NCBI RefSeq assembly: GCF_009848505.1
Contig: NZ_WWDL01000007.1
Coordinates: 62,001-126,000 of the forward strand
Source: Muricoccus harenae
GTDB taxonomy: Bacteria; Pseudomonadota; Alphaproteobacteria; Acetobacterales; Acetobacteraceae
DNA length: 64,000 nucleotides
Direction: 5' to 3'
Both the position numbers and the translations under genes were made by a program. The first letter of the stretch is position 1; the number at the start of each line of letters is the position of its first letter. The notes below the pieces were generated by a model. That model ran no database searches and had not been told where the DNA came from. It worked only from the letters and a program-made list of their open reading frames with translations. Positions 1-11,305 of the stretch are shown here, piece after piece.

Positions 1-370
1 TGTGCCCGTCCTCGGTAACGCGCCAGAGCACGATCAGCATGTCGTATTTCTGTGCCAGGCGCTGCAGTTCCGGCCGGATCAGCTCCGTATGACTCATCCC
101 GAGGAAGCCGGCAGCCAGTTCCGCGACGGCAAGGCCGAGCGCATAGGTCTTGTCGGCCTCCCGGAAGGAGACGAAGCGGGCGCGCGTCAGCGTACGCAGG
201 ATGTTGAAGCAGGTGCTGACGCTGATGCCAGTTCCGCGCGCAATGGCTGCGACGCCGAGCGGCGCCGTTGCGGTGGAAAGGTGCCGCAGGATGCCGATGG
301 CGTGGACCACCGCGCCCACGTCACGCTGGCCGGTCGCCTCGCGCTCCAAGGTGGACGCACGCGTATCCAT
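1..370 (-). CDS. IclR family transcriptional regulator (3' end outside window)
   Basis: The reverse strand from the ATG at 370 encodes about 123 residues before the window edge. The N-terminal half is a winged helix-turn-helix (RDVGAVVHAIGILRHLS, then GVAAIARGTGISVSTCFNILRTL), followed by the wing (FREADKTYALGLAVAELAAGF), which is the IclR DNA-binding layout. The C-terminal effector-binding domain begins (LIRPELQRLAQKYDMLIVLWRV) and is cut. IclR proteins are usually about 250-280 residues, so roughly half is missing. The target is unknown. It is divergent from the metalloprotease gene with about 250 bp between, which holds a small palindrome that could be its operator (inference). Confidence 0.88.
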   Translation of the reverse strand, partial: MDTRASTLEREATGQRDVGAVVHAIGILRHLSTATAPLGVAAIARGTGISVSTCFNILRTLTRARFVSFREADKTYALGLAVAELAAGFLGMSHTELIRPELQRLAQKYDMLIVLWRVTEDGH

Positions 371-520
371 CCAAGATCCTGATCTCCCAGCCGTTTTTTG
401 AATGTAGACGAGTTGCCGGGCGGTGCAAGCGGCGCTTTGGCAGGAAATCCTGTGCCCATGGCTTCCAGGCGGAACCGTGGAGCACTCCGCAGCTGCTGTA
501 TAAGTTATTGTCCGCGCGAG

Positions 521-533
521 TTCGTTGCACGAA
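521..533. promoter_or_regulatory. Palindrome in the IclR/protease divergent spacer
   Basis: TTCGT-TGC-ACGAA is a perfect 5+3+5 inverted repeat in an AT-richer stretch between the divergent IclR and metalloprotease starts. IclR proteins commonly bind palindromes in the spacer between themselves and a divergent target. Assignment as an operator is inference only. Confidence 0.3.
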
Positions 534-621
534 TTACAATCACAGTCGCATGATTACCATTGTACGTTATTCGACCTTCGCACCGGCTGTCGTAAGTTGT
601 TCTGGGGCAAGGAGAAGCAAC

Positions 622-2625
622 GTGCCGGGAACGACCAGCGTAAGCAAGACGGGCAACCAGGATACTGACGGAGTGCTGAGCGGCACGCGGTGGGACACGC
701 TGAACCTGACATTCAGTTTTCCGGCGAGCGCGTCCTTCTATGGGACCAATTACGGGGGTGAGCCAAGCTCCGGCTTTGAGCCGCTCAACGCGATGCAGAT
801 GACGGCGGCGCGCGAGACCTTCGCGATGATCTCGGCGCTTACGAATCTCACCTTCGCCGAAATAACGGAGAGCGCGACGACGCATGCGGATCTCCGCCAC
901 GCGAGTTCCAGCCTGCCTGGTACCGCATGGGCCTATTATCCGTCCAACGCACCCTCCGGCGGCGATGCCTGGTACAATGGGAACGGGACCTATGACGTCC
1001 CCATTCTCGGCAGCTATGCCTATTTCACCTTCATGCATGAGATCGGGCACAGCCTCGGGCTGAAGCATGGCCAGGAGAATTCGGTCTATGGGCCGATGAC
1101 GCCGGCCCATGATTCCCACGAATACTCGCTCATGACCTATCGCAGCTATGTTGGCAGCCCGGGCCAATTCTACACGAACGAGACCTGGGGTGGCCCGCAG
1201 ACCTTCATGATCAGCGACATCGCTGCGCTGCAGCACATGTATGGCGCCGATTATTCGATGAACGCGGGCGACACGACCTATAGCTGGAGCCCGATCACCG
1301 GCCAGATGTCGCTGAACGGTGTCGCGCAGGGGATGCCTGGCGGCAACCGCATCCTCCGCACCGTCTGGGATGGCGGTGGCAACGACACCTATGATCTCTC
1401 CAACTATTCAGGCGGCGTCACGATCGATCTCCGCCCCGGCGAATGGACGACGACATCCCAGGTGCAGCTCGCAAATCTGGGAGACGGGCATTTCGCGCGG
1501 GGCAATATCGGGAATGCGCTGCTGTATCACGGCGACACCCGCTCGCTGATCGAGAATGCGATCGGTTCCTCGGGCAACGACACCCTCTACGGGAATGTGG
1601 CGGGCAACCTGCTCGACGGGCGAGGCGGAACCGACACGGTGGTGCTGGCGGGCGCGCGGAGCGACTATGCCTTCGCAGGGAATGCCGGCAGCTTCACGGC
1701 AGCAGGCTTCGGTGCGACAGATTCCATCCTCAACACCGAATTCGTGCGCTTCCTGAGTTCGGGTGTCGTCGTTGCCTCGGCGGATCTGTTCAGCACCGGC
1801 AGCTCGCCGGATGACTACCGGGACAGCATCACGGATCAGACCTCGCCGCTCGGCGCGCTGAGCGCTGGAGGCTCGCGCACGGGGCGGATCGAGGCCGCGG
1901 GGGACAGGGATGTCTTTGCCATCAGCCTGAAGGCGAGCAGCGACTATACTTTCGAACTGCGCGGGTCGCCGAGCGGTGGCGGAACGCTCGGCGATGCCGT
2001 GCTCGAGTTGCGCGACAGCAAGGGCGCCCTGCTGCTGTCCAATGACGACTTCAACTCGGCGGATGCAACCCTCGTTTTCCGGGCGAAGACGACTGGCACC
2101 TACTACCTCTCGGCGGGCGGCGATGGCAGCAGCACCGGGACCTACACGCTCTCCGCCTTGCGTGGCTTCGACGACCACGCGGACAAGCTGAGCGACACCA
2201 GCTCCGCGATGGGCCATCTGGCGGTGGGTGGGACACGGATGGGCGCGATCGAGAGAAGTGGCGATATCGACTTCTTCGCCGTGACTCTTGCCGCCGGGCA
2301 GTCCTACAGCTTCGACCTGCGAGGATCGCCCTCGGGTTCCGGCACGCTGCCCAATGCTCTGCTGGAGCTTCGCAACAGCGCGGGAAGCGTGCTGCTGACC
2401 AATAACGACTTCGGCGGGTCACGCGATTCCCACATCAGCTACACGCCCAGTGCGGACGGCACCTACTATCTGAGCGCGCGCGGCTCCGGCAGCAATATTG
2501 GCACCTATAGCCTGAGCGCGAGCAGCCCATCCGGCAGCCGCGCGGCTGGCGCGGAGGAGGACGTGCCTTTCCAGCCTGTCCTGTTCGCCGGCGCGGCCCA
2601 TGCCGATTACCATCTGCCCGCGTGA
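622..2625 (+). CDS. Serralysin-like M10 metalloprotease with two PPC domains
   Basis: A predicted secreted zinc protease of 667 residues. The zinc motif HEIGHSLGLKH sits at residues 139-149 and the Met-turn SLMTYRSY has its Met at 171, which defines the serralysin/M10 metzincin fold. An RTX-like calcium repeat (SSGNDTLYGN...LLDGRGGTD) follows around residues 315-335, then two copies of a PPC domain, roughly residues 396-500 and 515-632, each ending GTY(T/S)LSA. There is no N-terminal signal peptide, as expected for type I secretion through the C-terminal calcium-binding region. I chose GTG 622 because AAGGAG lies just upstream; the frame stays open further 5' but that part is not protease-like. 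The stop overlaps the next gene by 26 bp. No type I secretion genes lie nearby. Confidence 0.9.
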   Translation: MPGTTSVSKTGNQDTDGVLSGTRWDTLNLTFSFPASASFYGTNYGGEPSSGFEPLNAMQMTAARETFAMISALTNLTFAEITESATTHADLRHASSSLPGTAWAYYPSNAPSGGDAWYNGNGTYDVPILGSYAYFTFMHEIGHSLGLKHGQENSVYGPMTPAHDSHEYSLMTYRSYVGSPGQFYTNETWGGPQTFMISDIAALQHMYGADYSMNAGDTTYSWSPITGQMSLNGVAQGMPGGNRILRTVWDGGGNDTYDLSNYSGGVTIDLRPGEWTTTSQVQLANLGDGHFARGNIGNALLYHGDTRSLIENAIGSSGNDTLYGNVAGNLLDGRGGTDTVVLAGARSDYAFAGNAGSFTAAGFGATDSILNTEFVRFLSSGVVVASADLFSTGSSPDDYRDSITDQTSPLGALSAGGSRTGRIEAAGDRDVFAISLKASSDYTFELRGSPSGGGTLGDAVLELRDSKGALLLSNDDFNSADATLVFRAKTTGTYYLSAGGDGSSTGTYTLSALRGFDDHADKLSDTSSAMGHLAVGGTRMGAIERSGDIDFFAVTLAAGQSYSFDLRGSPSGSGTLPNALLELRNSAGSVLLTNNDFGGSRDSHISYTPSADGTYYLSARGSGSNIGTYSLSASSPSGSRAAGAEEDVPFQPVLFAGAAHADYHLPA

Positions 2626-2980
2626 TGCGGCGCCGGGGGGTGGTGAACGCCATAGCCGGGGCGTGGCACTGCCGATCCGGCGCGGCAGGCGCCGCCACCA
2701 CTTTGCCGTCCGGGCGGCGGTGCTGCTCTCGTGCTGGGTGCTGCTGCTCGGTGCCTGGGGCGCCGCTGCATCCGGTGGGGACGGAGCGGTGAGCAACCCT
2801 TCCGTCGTTCCGCCGGCACGCAGCGGCGATATCGCAATCCAGCAGGAGCTGGAGGCAGCGAGAGCGGCTGGCACGCGGGAGGCCTACGACCTTTTCATCG
2901 CAAGGCATCCTGGTCATCCGCTCGAGCGGGTGGCGCGCGAGGAGCGTGCGAAGCTGGAGGGGCAGTCTTCGGGACGTTAG
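2600..2980 (+). CDS. Small single-pass membrane protein, unknown function
   Basis: This 126-codon frame starts inside the end of the protease gene and is probably co-transcribed with it. It has a basic N-terminus, one hydrophobic helix (AVLLSCWVLLLGAWGAAA, about residues 41-58) and a short outer or inner tail ending in a helix with AYDLFIARHPGHPL. The tail resembles a short repeat-like helix seen in many alphaproteobacterial proteins (from memory, not verified). The start is uncertain: ATG 2600 overlaps the protease by 26 bp, and GTG 2663 is an alternative. Coding bias and position support a real gene; the function is unknown. Confidence 0.55.
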   Translation: MPITICPRDAAPGGGERHSRGVALPIRRGRRRHHFAVRAAVLLSCWVLLLGAWGAAASGGDGAVSNPSVVPPARSGDIAIQQELEAARAAGTREAYDLFIARHPGHPLERVAREERAKLEGQSSGR

Positions 2981-3006
2981 AGGGGCGGTGCGACGCCGGA
3001 AGGGCT

Positions 3007-3972
3007 TCAGCCGCCTGCAGTCGCGGCGGCGGTGCCGATGGCGATGGCCTTGCGCGCCATCTCCATCGCACCCTGGCGGGACCGTGCGGCGGCGACGAAG
3101 CGGCGGGCATGGGTGAAGACCGCATCGGATATGCCACAGACGGCCGCCAGATCGGCGTCGCGCAGGCCGGCCCAGGCTTCGGGCAGGGGCATCCGCTGGG
3201 CGAAGGAGCCGGGCTCGGGCGGCATGCTATCCACCATCCAGTTGCCGTTCGGCACGGGATACACGGCGTAGAGGACCGGCAGCCCATGGGCGAAGACCGG
3301 GTTCTCCCAAGGCATCTTGCTGTCGAGCTCCAGAATGCGCGGGTCGGCGGAGCGGGCATGCGCGGCGACCACCACGGCCTCGGCCGCGAGGCTGGCCCGC
3401 ATCGCCTCGGCGCGGCGGCGGAGGAAGGCTTCGGCGAGTTCGGAGGCACGGAGGAAGGCGGCGTCCTCGGCGGCGCGGTCGCCGATGGCGGGCGAATCCC
3501 AGGACGGGTTGCAATCGGCGACCGCCGCCGAGAGGTCGAGCGCGCCGCCCGGCTTGCCGAAGCCGTTGTCGATTTCGTCGATGCGGCGGATGACCTCGTG
3601 GTCGATCCCGGCGGCAATGGCGGGGATCAGGCCGGCGGCAGCGGGTAGGATGGCGCGGAGGGCGGCCTCGCCATGCTGGCGCCAGACCAGGCCGGCGGCG
3701 CTGAAGGGAGTGCCGTCCTCGCGCAGCGGGGCGCCGCGCTGATGGTGGTCGAAGCGGTGGGTGGCGGGGTCGTGAATGGCGCCGACATCCCAGACGATAT
3801 CGGCGCTGGCGAGCGCGGCCTCGTCGCGGCTGCGGAGAAGGCGGTGATCCTGCCCGGCCGCGCGCAGGCCGAGCGCGAGGCGCAGGACGGCATAGGCGAA
3901 GGCATCGTCGAGATGGAAGGTGCCGCTATGGGTCGCGAGCAGGGGGCCGGAGGGCGGCGGCTTGGTGTCCAT
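3007..3972 (-). CDS. MYG1/GAMM1 family protein (UPF0160)
   Basis: A 321-residue member of the MYG1 family, which has a DHH-phosphoesterase-like fold and in eukaryotes acts as a 3'-5' RNA exonuclease. The family signature is visible at the N-terminus (THSGTFHLDDAFAYA, residues 14-28) and again in the metal-binding HRFDHHQRGAP around residues 72-82. Length matches bacterial members. The bacterial substrate is not established, so the nuclease role is inferred from family only. It is encoded alone on the minus strand, 50 bp from the next minus-strand gene, and faces the small membrane protein convergently with about 25 bp between stops. Confidence 0.9.
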   Translation of the reverse strand: MDTKPPPSGPLLATHSGTFHLDDAFAYAVLRLALGLRAAGQDHRLLRSRDEAALASADIVWDVGAIHDPATHRFDHHQRGAPLREDGTPFSAAGLVWRQHGEAALRAILPAAAGLIPAIAAGIDHEVIRRIDEIDNGFGKPGGALDLSAAVADCNPSWDSPAIGDRAAEDAAFLRASELAEAFLRRRAEAMRASLAAEAVVVAAHARSADPRILELDSKMPWENPVFAHGLPVLYAVYPVPNGNWMVDSMPPEPGSFAQRMPLPEAWAGLRDADLAAVCGISDAVFTHARRFVAAARSRQGAMEMARKAIAIGTAAATAGG

Positions 3973-4022
3973 CGCCCTTCCCTAGACCGCTGGATGGATA
4001 GCGGCCAGCGGCGGTCCGGCTT

Positions 4023-4850
4023 TCAGCGCAGGATGCCGGTTGGTGCGCCGGGAGTAACCAGACCGCCGCCTTCAAAGGCGCGGAGGGAGGGGTCGTCGGC
4101 CGACCAGCCGGTACCGCCCTGTGATGGGCGGTAGTCCACGCCCATCAGGCCGCCGCCGGCATAGGCGAGGTCGGCAGCGGAGGTGGAGGCCGTCCGGTAG
4201 CTGCCGCCGCCGATATATTCCGTCATCGGGCCTGTCATCGCGACTTCCGGCCCGAGCCGTGGGGCTACGCTGGCGATGTAGTTGATCGTCTCGTCGGGCA
4301 GGATCTTCGCGCCGGAGAGGTAGCCGTCCACCCGGTCCGGCCCGGCGTTGTAGGCGGCGAGGAAGCCGGGCGCCCCGTAGCGGTCGTACATCTGGCGGAT
4401 ATAGGCGGCGCCGGCGAGGATGTTGTCGCGCGGCTCGTAGGGGTCACTGCCGAGGCCGTGGCGGGCGCGCAGGATGTCGTAGGTGTGGGGCATCACCTGC
4501 ATCAGCCCCATGGCGCCGACGGGGGAGGTGATGGGGTAGCCGCTCGCGTCGTAGAGGCGGCCGCCGCTCTCCTGGCGCATGATGGCGCGGATCCAGCGAT
4601 CGGGGACGCCGAAGCGGGAGGAGGCCTCGCGGATATGCGGGCCCCATGGGTCGTCGGGCGTGCCTGGGACGGCGTAGCTGCGGGCGGCATGGGCGCGGTA
4701 GCTGCTGGCCTCGGCACGGGAGGCAGCGGGGTCGTAGCCGTAGTCGCCATTGCCGTCATAGCCACGGCGGCCGTCCCAGCTTGTGGTGTAGGGCGCGGCG
4801 GCGCAGCCGGACAGGAGCGCGGCGAGGAGGAGTGCCGCGAGGGAGCGCAT
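4023..4850 (-). CDS. Lytic transglycosylase, SLT domain lipoprotein
   Basis: A peptidoglycan-cleaving lysozyme-like enzyme, 275 residues from ATG 4850. The N-terminus is a lipoprotein signal (MRSLAALLLAALLSGC) with the lipobox Cys at residue 16, so it is anchored to a membrane. The SLT domain follows: the catalytic Glu is Glu94 in RAIMRQESGG, with GAMGLMQVMPHTY and the AAYNAGP motif behind it, all typical of family 1 enzymes. A Met 11 codons upstream is possible, but the lipobox spacing favours 4850. A Tyr/Gly-rich spacer separates the lipid anchor from the domain. It lies downstream of queG on the same strand but about 160 bp away, so it may have its own promoter. Confidence 0.92.
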   Translation of the reverse strand: MRSLAALLLAALLSGCAAAPYTTSWDGRRGYDGNGDYGYDPAASRAEASSYRAHAARSYAVPGTPDDPWGPHIREASSRFGVPDRWIRAIMRQESGGRLYDASGYPITSPVGAMGLMQVMPHTYDILRARHGLGSDPYEPRDNILAGAAYIRQMYDRYGAPGFLAAYNAGPDRVDGYLSGAKILPDETINYIASVAPRLGPEVAMTGPMTEYIGGGSYRTASTSAADLAYAGGGLMGVDYRPSQGGTGWSADDPSLRAFEGGGLVTPGAPTGILR

Positions 4851-5012
4851 GGCGGCGGGGGCCTTGGACAGAGATGGTGTCATGGGCGCCTGGAATGGAG
4901 TTGCGTCGTCGTGGTGCCGCCAGTCTGCCGGATCGTCGCGCGGCTGGCAGGGTCAATCGGGCGTGACAGCGGCGGTTGGCGCGCGGGTGTGGCAGCGCGG
5001 TGTCGCCTGTGC

Positions 5013-6079
5013 TTACGGGGCGTGGGGATCAGGCCGGTGCGATGCGGCCGTGCCCAGGCGGCCCGCGGCCCAGCGGGCACTATCGGCCACCACCGGGTCT
5101 TCGTCGTCGCCGAGCGCGAGGGCGACGGGCAGGAGCGTTGGGTCGGCCGAGTTGCCGATGGCGTTCAGCACGTTGCGGACGAAGCGGTTGCGGCCGACGC
5201 GCTTGACCGGCGAGCCGGAGAAGCGGGCGCGGAAAGCTGCGTCATCCAGCATGGCCAGTTCGGCGAGGCGGGGGGCGACCAGGTCCTCCCGCGCGATCAG
5301 GCCGGGGACCGTGGTGGGGGCGGCGAAGCGGTTCCAGGGGCAGACGGCGAGGCAGTCGTCGCAGCCATAGATGCGGTTCCCGAGGCGGGGGCGAAGCTCC
5401 TCCGGGATCGGGCCGCGATGCTCGATCGTCAGGTAGGAGACGCAGCGGCGGGGGTCGAGCTGGTAGGGGGCGGGAAAGGCGTCGGTGGGGCAGGCCACCT
5501 GGCAGCGGGTGCAGGTGCCGCAGCGGTCGGCATGGGGCGCGTCGGGTTCGAGGGCGAGGGTGGTGTAGACCTCACCGAGGAAGAGCCAGGAGCCGTGGGC
5601 CCGCGAGACGAGGTTGGTGTGCTTGCCTTGCCAGCCGATGCCGGCCTGTTGCGCGAGCGGCTTTTCGGAAACGGGGGCGGTGTCGACGAAGACCTTCACG
5701 CCGGAGCCATCGAAGCGCGCGACCATCCAGCGGGCGAGGGCCTTCAGGCGGGATTTCACCAGGTCATGGTAGTCGCGGTGGCGGGCATAGACGCTGATCG
5801 TGCCGCGGTCGGGCATCTCCAGATAGGAGAGGGGGTCGTCCTCGGGGGCGTAGGAGAGGCCCAGGGAGATGACGGAAAGGGCTTCGGGCCAGAGGGCCTG
5901 GGGATGGGCGCGCTGCTCGGCGCGGGTTTCCATCCAGCCCATCTCGCCATGCATTCCCGCGGCGAGGAAATCGGCGAGGCGGTCCCGGACTTCCGGGCCG
6001 AGTTCCGCCCGCGCGAAGCCGACCGCGTCGAAGCCCAGGCGCAGGGCTTCGTCGCGGATCAGCGCGCGGGCGTCCCTAC

Positions 6080-6083
<4 letters not shown>
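5013..6083 (-). CDS. queG: Epoxyqueuosine reductase QueG
   Basis: Catalyses the last step of queuosine synthesis, reducing epoxyqueuosine in tRNA to queuosine with cobalamin and iron-sulfur clusters. The 356-residue product carries two ferredoxin-type 4Fe-4S motifs, [12 protein letters not shown] and, after about 30 residues, [11 protein letters not shown], plus the QueG N-terminus ([12 protein letters not shown]) and a HEAT-like C-terminal tail. Start ATG 6083 overlaps the queF stop in the sequence ATGA (6080-6083), which fixes the start and suggests translational coupling. It is the last gene of the queA-tgt-queF-queG operon. The cobalamin link fits the bluB gene elsewhere in the window. 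Confidence 0.95.
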
Positions 6084-8825
<2,742 letters not shown>

Positions 8826-8915
8826 GTGAACATTAAAATGGTTAACGAGGTGTGAGGTTGTGAAGGGGCCATAAACGTCTCAGAAAATAGACCGTCGACA
8901 ATTGGTGAACGAGTC

Positions 8916-10004
8916 GTGCGGTATTCGACCCAAAGCTGGCGCCCCCATGGGAGCGTCGACCTGGCCGAGGCGCTTCACATGGCGGCGCTGCGCGATGCCG
9001 CGTTGATGCAGCCGGAGGTGGCGGGGATTGCCCTTGCACGGACGATGCCGGCGGACGGCTCGTTGCTCACGCTGTGGGAGGCGCTGTTCGAGATGATCAT
9101 GGACGAGCCGCCCACCCCGGCCGCAATGCCCATGCCCGCTGATGTGCCTGTCCCCGCCGTCGTTCCCGTGCTGCCGCTGGAGGCCGTGCCCGCCCCGGCG
9201 GCGCCCGTGCTTCCACCCGCCCCGATCCTCCCCCGCCTGCTGGGCGGACTGGCGGACGAGATGCTGGTGGGCGGTGACGGAGACGACGTGATCAACGGGG
9301 GTGGTGGCCGCGATACGCTGTCCGGCGGCGCGGGGCGGGACATCATCACCGGCGGGGCGGCCGACGACAGCATCGACGGCGGCGCCGGCAATGACAGCAT
9401 CCAGGCCGGGGATGGCGACAACCGCGTGGATGGCGGAGAGGGCCTTGACCTGATCGGCACGGGCCGTGGCCGGGACCTCATCCTGGGTGGGGCGGGCAAC
9501 GACCTGATCTCCGCTGGAGCCGGCGATGACCGTGTCTTCGGGGGAGAGGGGGCGGATTTCATCCTTCTCGGTGCCGGGGATGATTTCGGCGATGGCGGGC
9601 CGGGCGACGACTTCATCCAGGGCGAGGCAGGGGATGACATCCTCTGGGGCGGCGAGGGGAACGACATTCTGTCCGGGGGTTCCGGCCTGGATCAGGTGCT
9701 GGGCGGGACGGGCGATGACCTGGTGATACACCGCTTCGCCGATCGCGGACCCTTGCCGGATCTCTATCTCGGCGGGGCTGGGCGGGACACGCTGCGATTG
9801 GAATTCGATTCCGGTTTCTGGGGCGACCCCGCCAATCGCGAGGCCGCCGCCTCCCTGGCCCGCTGGATCGAGGGCAGGCCGGGGGAGGAGGCCAGCTTTG
9901 CCGATGCGCGGCTCGGCCTTTCCGTCTCGGGCTTCGAGGTGCTGGCGGTGACGGTGGATGGCGTCGCGCTGGCGCCCGGCTGGTTGGACAACTGGTTCGC
10001 CTGA
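8916..10004 (+). CDS. RTX-repeat calcium-binding protein, probably secreted
   Basis: A 362-residue protein with a central beta-roll of about 17 consecutive GGxGxDxxx nonapeptides (residues about 120-275), preceded by a Pro/Ala/Val-rich linker (about residues 70-105). The first 65 residues form an unrecognised helical region and the last 80 residues a C-terminal domain without repeats. Such proteins bind calcium and are normally exported by type I secretion, with no N-terminal signal, as here. I see no catalytic motif, so the role (adhesion, surface layer or protease-like) is unknown. GTG 8916 is the likely start; there is no strong Shine-Dalgarno. No type I exporter is encoded nearby. Confidence 0.8.
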   Translation: MRYSTQSWRPHGSVDLAEALHMAALRDAALMQPEVAGIALARTMPADGSLLTLWEALFEMIMDEPPTPAAMPMPADVPVPAVVPVLPLEAVPAPAAPVLPPAPILPRLLGGLADEMLVGGDGDDVINGGGGRDTLSGGAGRDIITGGAADDSIDGGAGNDSIQAGDGDNRVDGGEGLDLIGTGRGRDLILGGAGNDLISAGAGDDRVFGGEGADFILLGAGDDFGDGGPGDDFIQGEAGDDILWGGEGNDILSGGSGLDQVLGGTGDDLVIHRFADRGPLPDLYLGGAGRDTLRLEFDSGFWGDPANREAAASLARWIEGRPGEEASFADARLGLSVSGFEVLAVTVDGVALAPGWLDNWFA

Positions 10005-10088
10005 TGGATGTTTGCGGGCGGGATGATGTTGCGCGGTACCAATCCGCTCTAAACCCTCCGACGCAACCCTGAGGATGGAATCGCGCAC

Positions 10089-11285
10089 ATGCAGGTGGAC
10101 ACCGATCGTTTCCTGGCGGACCTGCATGCGCTGCGCCGCTTCGGCGAGTTCAAGAGCGGCGTGCACCGCCCGACCTTCTCGCCGCAGGACATGGAGGCGC
10201 GGCACTGGTTCGTCTCCCGACTGCGGGAGGAGGGGCTGGAGGCCGAGATCGACGGCATCGGCAACATCCTCGGCCGCAGCAAGAAGCCGGGGCCGCATCT
10301 GCTGGCGGGCAGCCATCTGGAAAGCCAGAACGAGGCGGGGTGGCTGGACGGCGCGCTGGGCTGCGTCGCCGCGCTGCATCTGGCCCGCGCCGGGCTGCCG
10401 GTGGATGTGGCGGTCTTTGCCGATGAGGAAGGCCATTACGGCAGCTTCATCGGCAGCCGCTCCTTCACCGGGCTGCTGGAGGAGGCGGAGATCGACCGCC
10501 TGGCCAACCGCTACCACGAGAAGCCGCTGCGGCAGGCGCTGCGCGAGGTGGGGCTGGAAGGGCGCCCCCGGCTGCAGGTGGAGGCCGGGCGCTACAAGGC
10601 CTTCCTCGAGATGCATATCGAGCAGGGGCGGCAGCTCGAGAGCCAGGATCTCGGCATCGGGGTGGTGACGGGGATCGTCGCCATCTGGCAGTGGAAGATC
10701 ACCATCGAGGGCCAGCAGAACCATGCCGGCACCACCACCATGGCCGAGCGGCGGGATGCCGGCATGGCGGCGGTGCGGCTGCTGGCGATGATCGACGAGG
10801 AATTCCCCCGGCACTGCGCCGAGCGCACCGTCTGGACCGCTGGGCGCATAGCCCTGACGCCCGGCGCGCCTTCCATCATCCCGGGCCGGGCCGAGATCCT
10901 GTTCCAGTACCGGGACGTGGATATCGAGGTGCTGCGCCGGCTCGAGGGGGTGCTGCGTCGGTGCGTTGCCGAGAGCAACCGGCGGGAGCGCACCCATGCG
11001 GTGCTGGAGGCGCTTTCGCTCTCCACCCCGGCGGTCAGCGACCATGCGCTGCAGGATGCGCTGGCCGATGCCGCCGAGGCGCTGGCGCCGGGCCGGTGGC
11101 AGCGCATACCCTCCGGCGCCGGGCATGACGCGCAGTACCTCGCCCGGGTGATGCCGGCCGCGATGCTCTTCGTGCCCTCCATCAATGGCATCAGCCATCA
11201 TTGGACGGAGGATACGAAGGAGGAGGACCTGGCGCTCGGCATGCGCGTGATGGCCGAAGGCGCCCGCCGCATCCTCGCGGGCTGA
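10089..11285 (+). CDS. M20 family amidohydrolase (N-carbamoyl amino acid / allantoate type)
   Basis: A dinuclear-metal amidohydrolase of the hydantoinase/carbamoylase branch of M20, 398 residues. Metal ligands and catalytic residues are visible in AGSHLESQNEAGWLDGALG (His and Asp), FADEEGHYGSF (Glu-Glu) and EMHIEQGRQLE; the dimerisation domain carries NHAGTTTMAERRDA, and the last ligand is in NGISHHWTEDT. The substrate cannot be read from sequence: N-carbamoyl-L-amino acids, allantoate and ureidoglycolate are all possible. It stands alone, 85 bp after the RTX gene, and is convergent with the O-antigen ligase-like gene. Confidence 0.88.
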   Translation: MQVDTDRFLADLHALRRFGEFKSGVHRPTFSPQDMEARHWFVSRLREEGLEAEIDGIGNILGRSKKPGPHLLAGSHLESQNEAGWLDGALGCVAALHLARAGLPVDVAVFADEEGHYGSFIGSRSFTGLLEEAEIDRLANRYHEKPLRQALREVGLEGRPRLQVEAGRYKAFLEMHIEQGRQLESQDLGIGVVTGIVAIWQWKITIEGQQNHAGTTTMAERRDAGMAAVRLLAMIDEEFPRHCAERTVWTAGRIALTPGAPSIIPGRAEILFQYRDVDIEVLRRLEGVLRRCVAESNRRERTHAVLEALSLSTPAVSDHALQDALADAAEALAPGRWQRIPSGAGHDAQYLARVMPAAMLFVPSINGISHHWTEDTKEEDLALGMRVMAEGARRILAG

Positions 11286-11305
11286 GACGGGCCAGGCCTG
11301 GCGGG

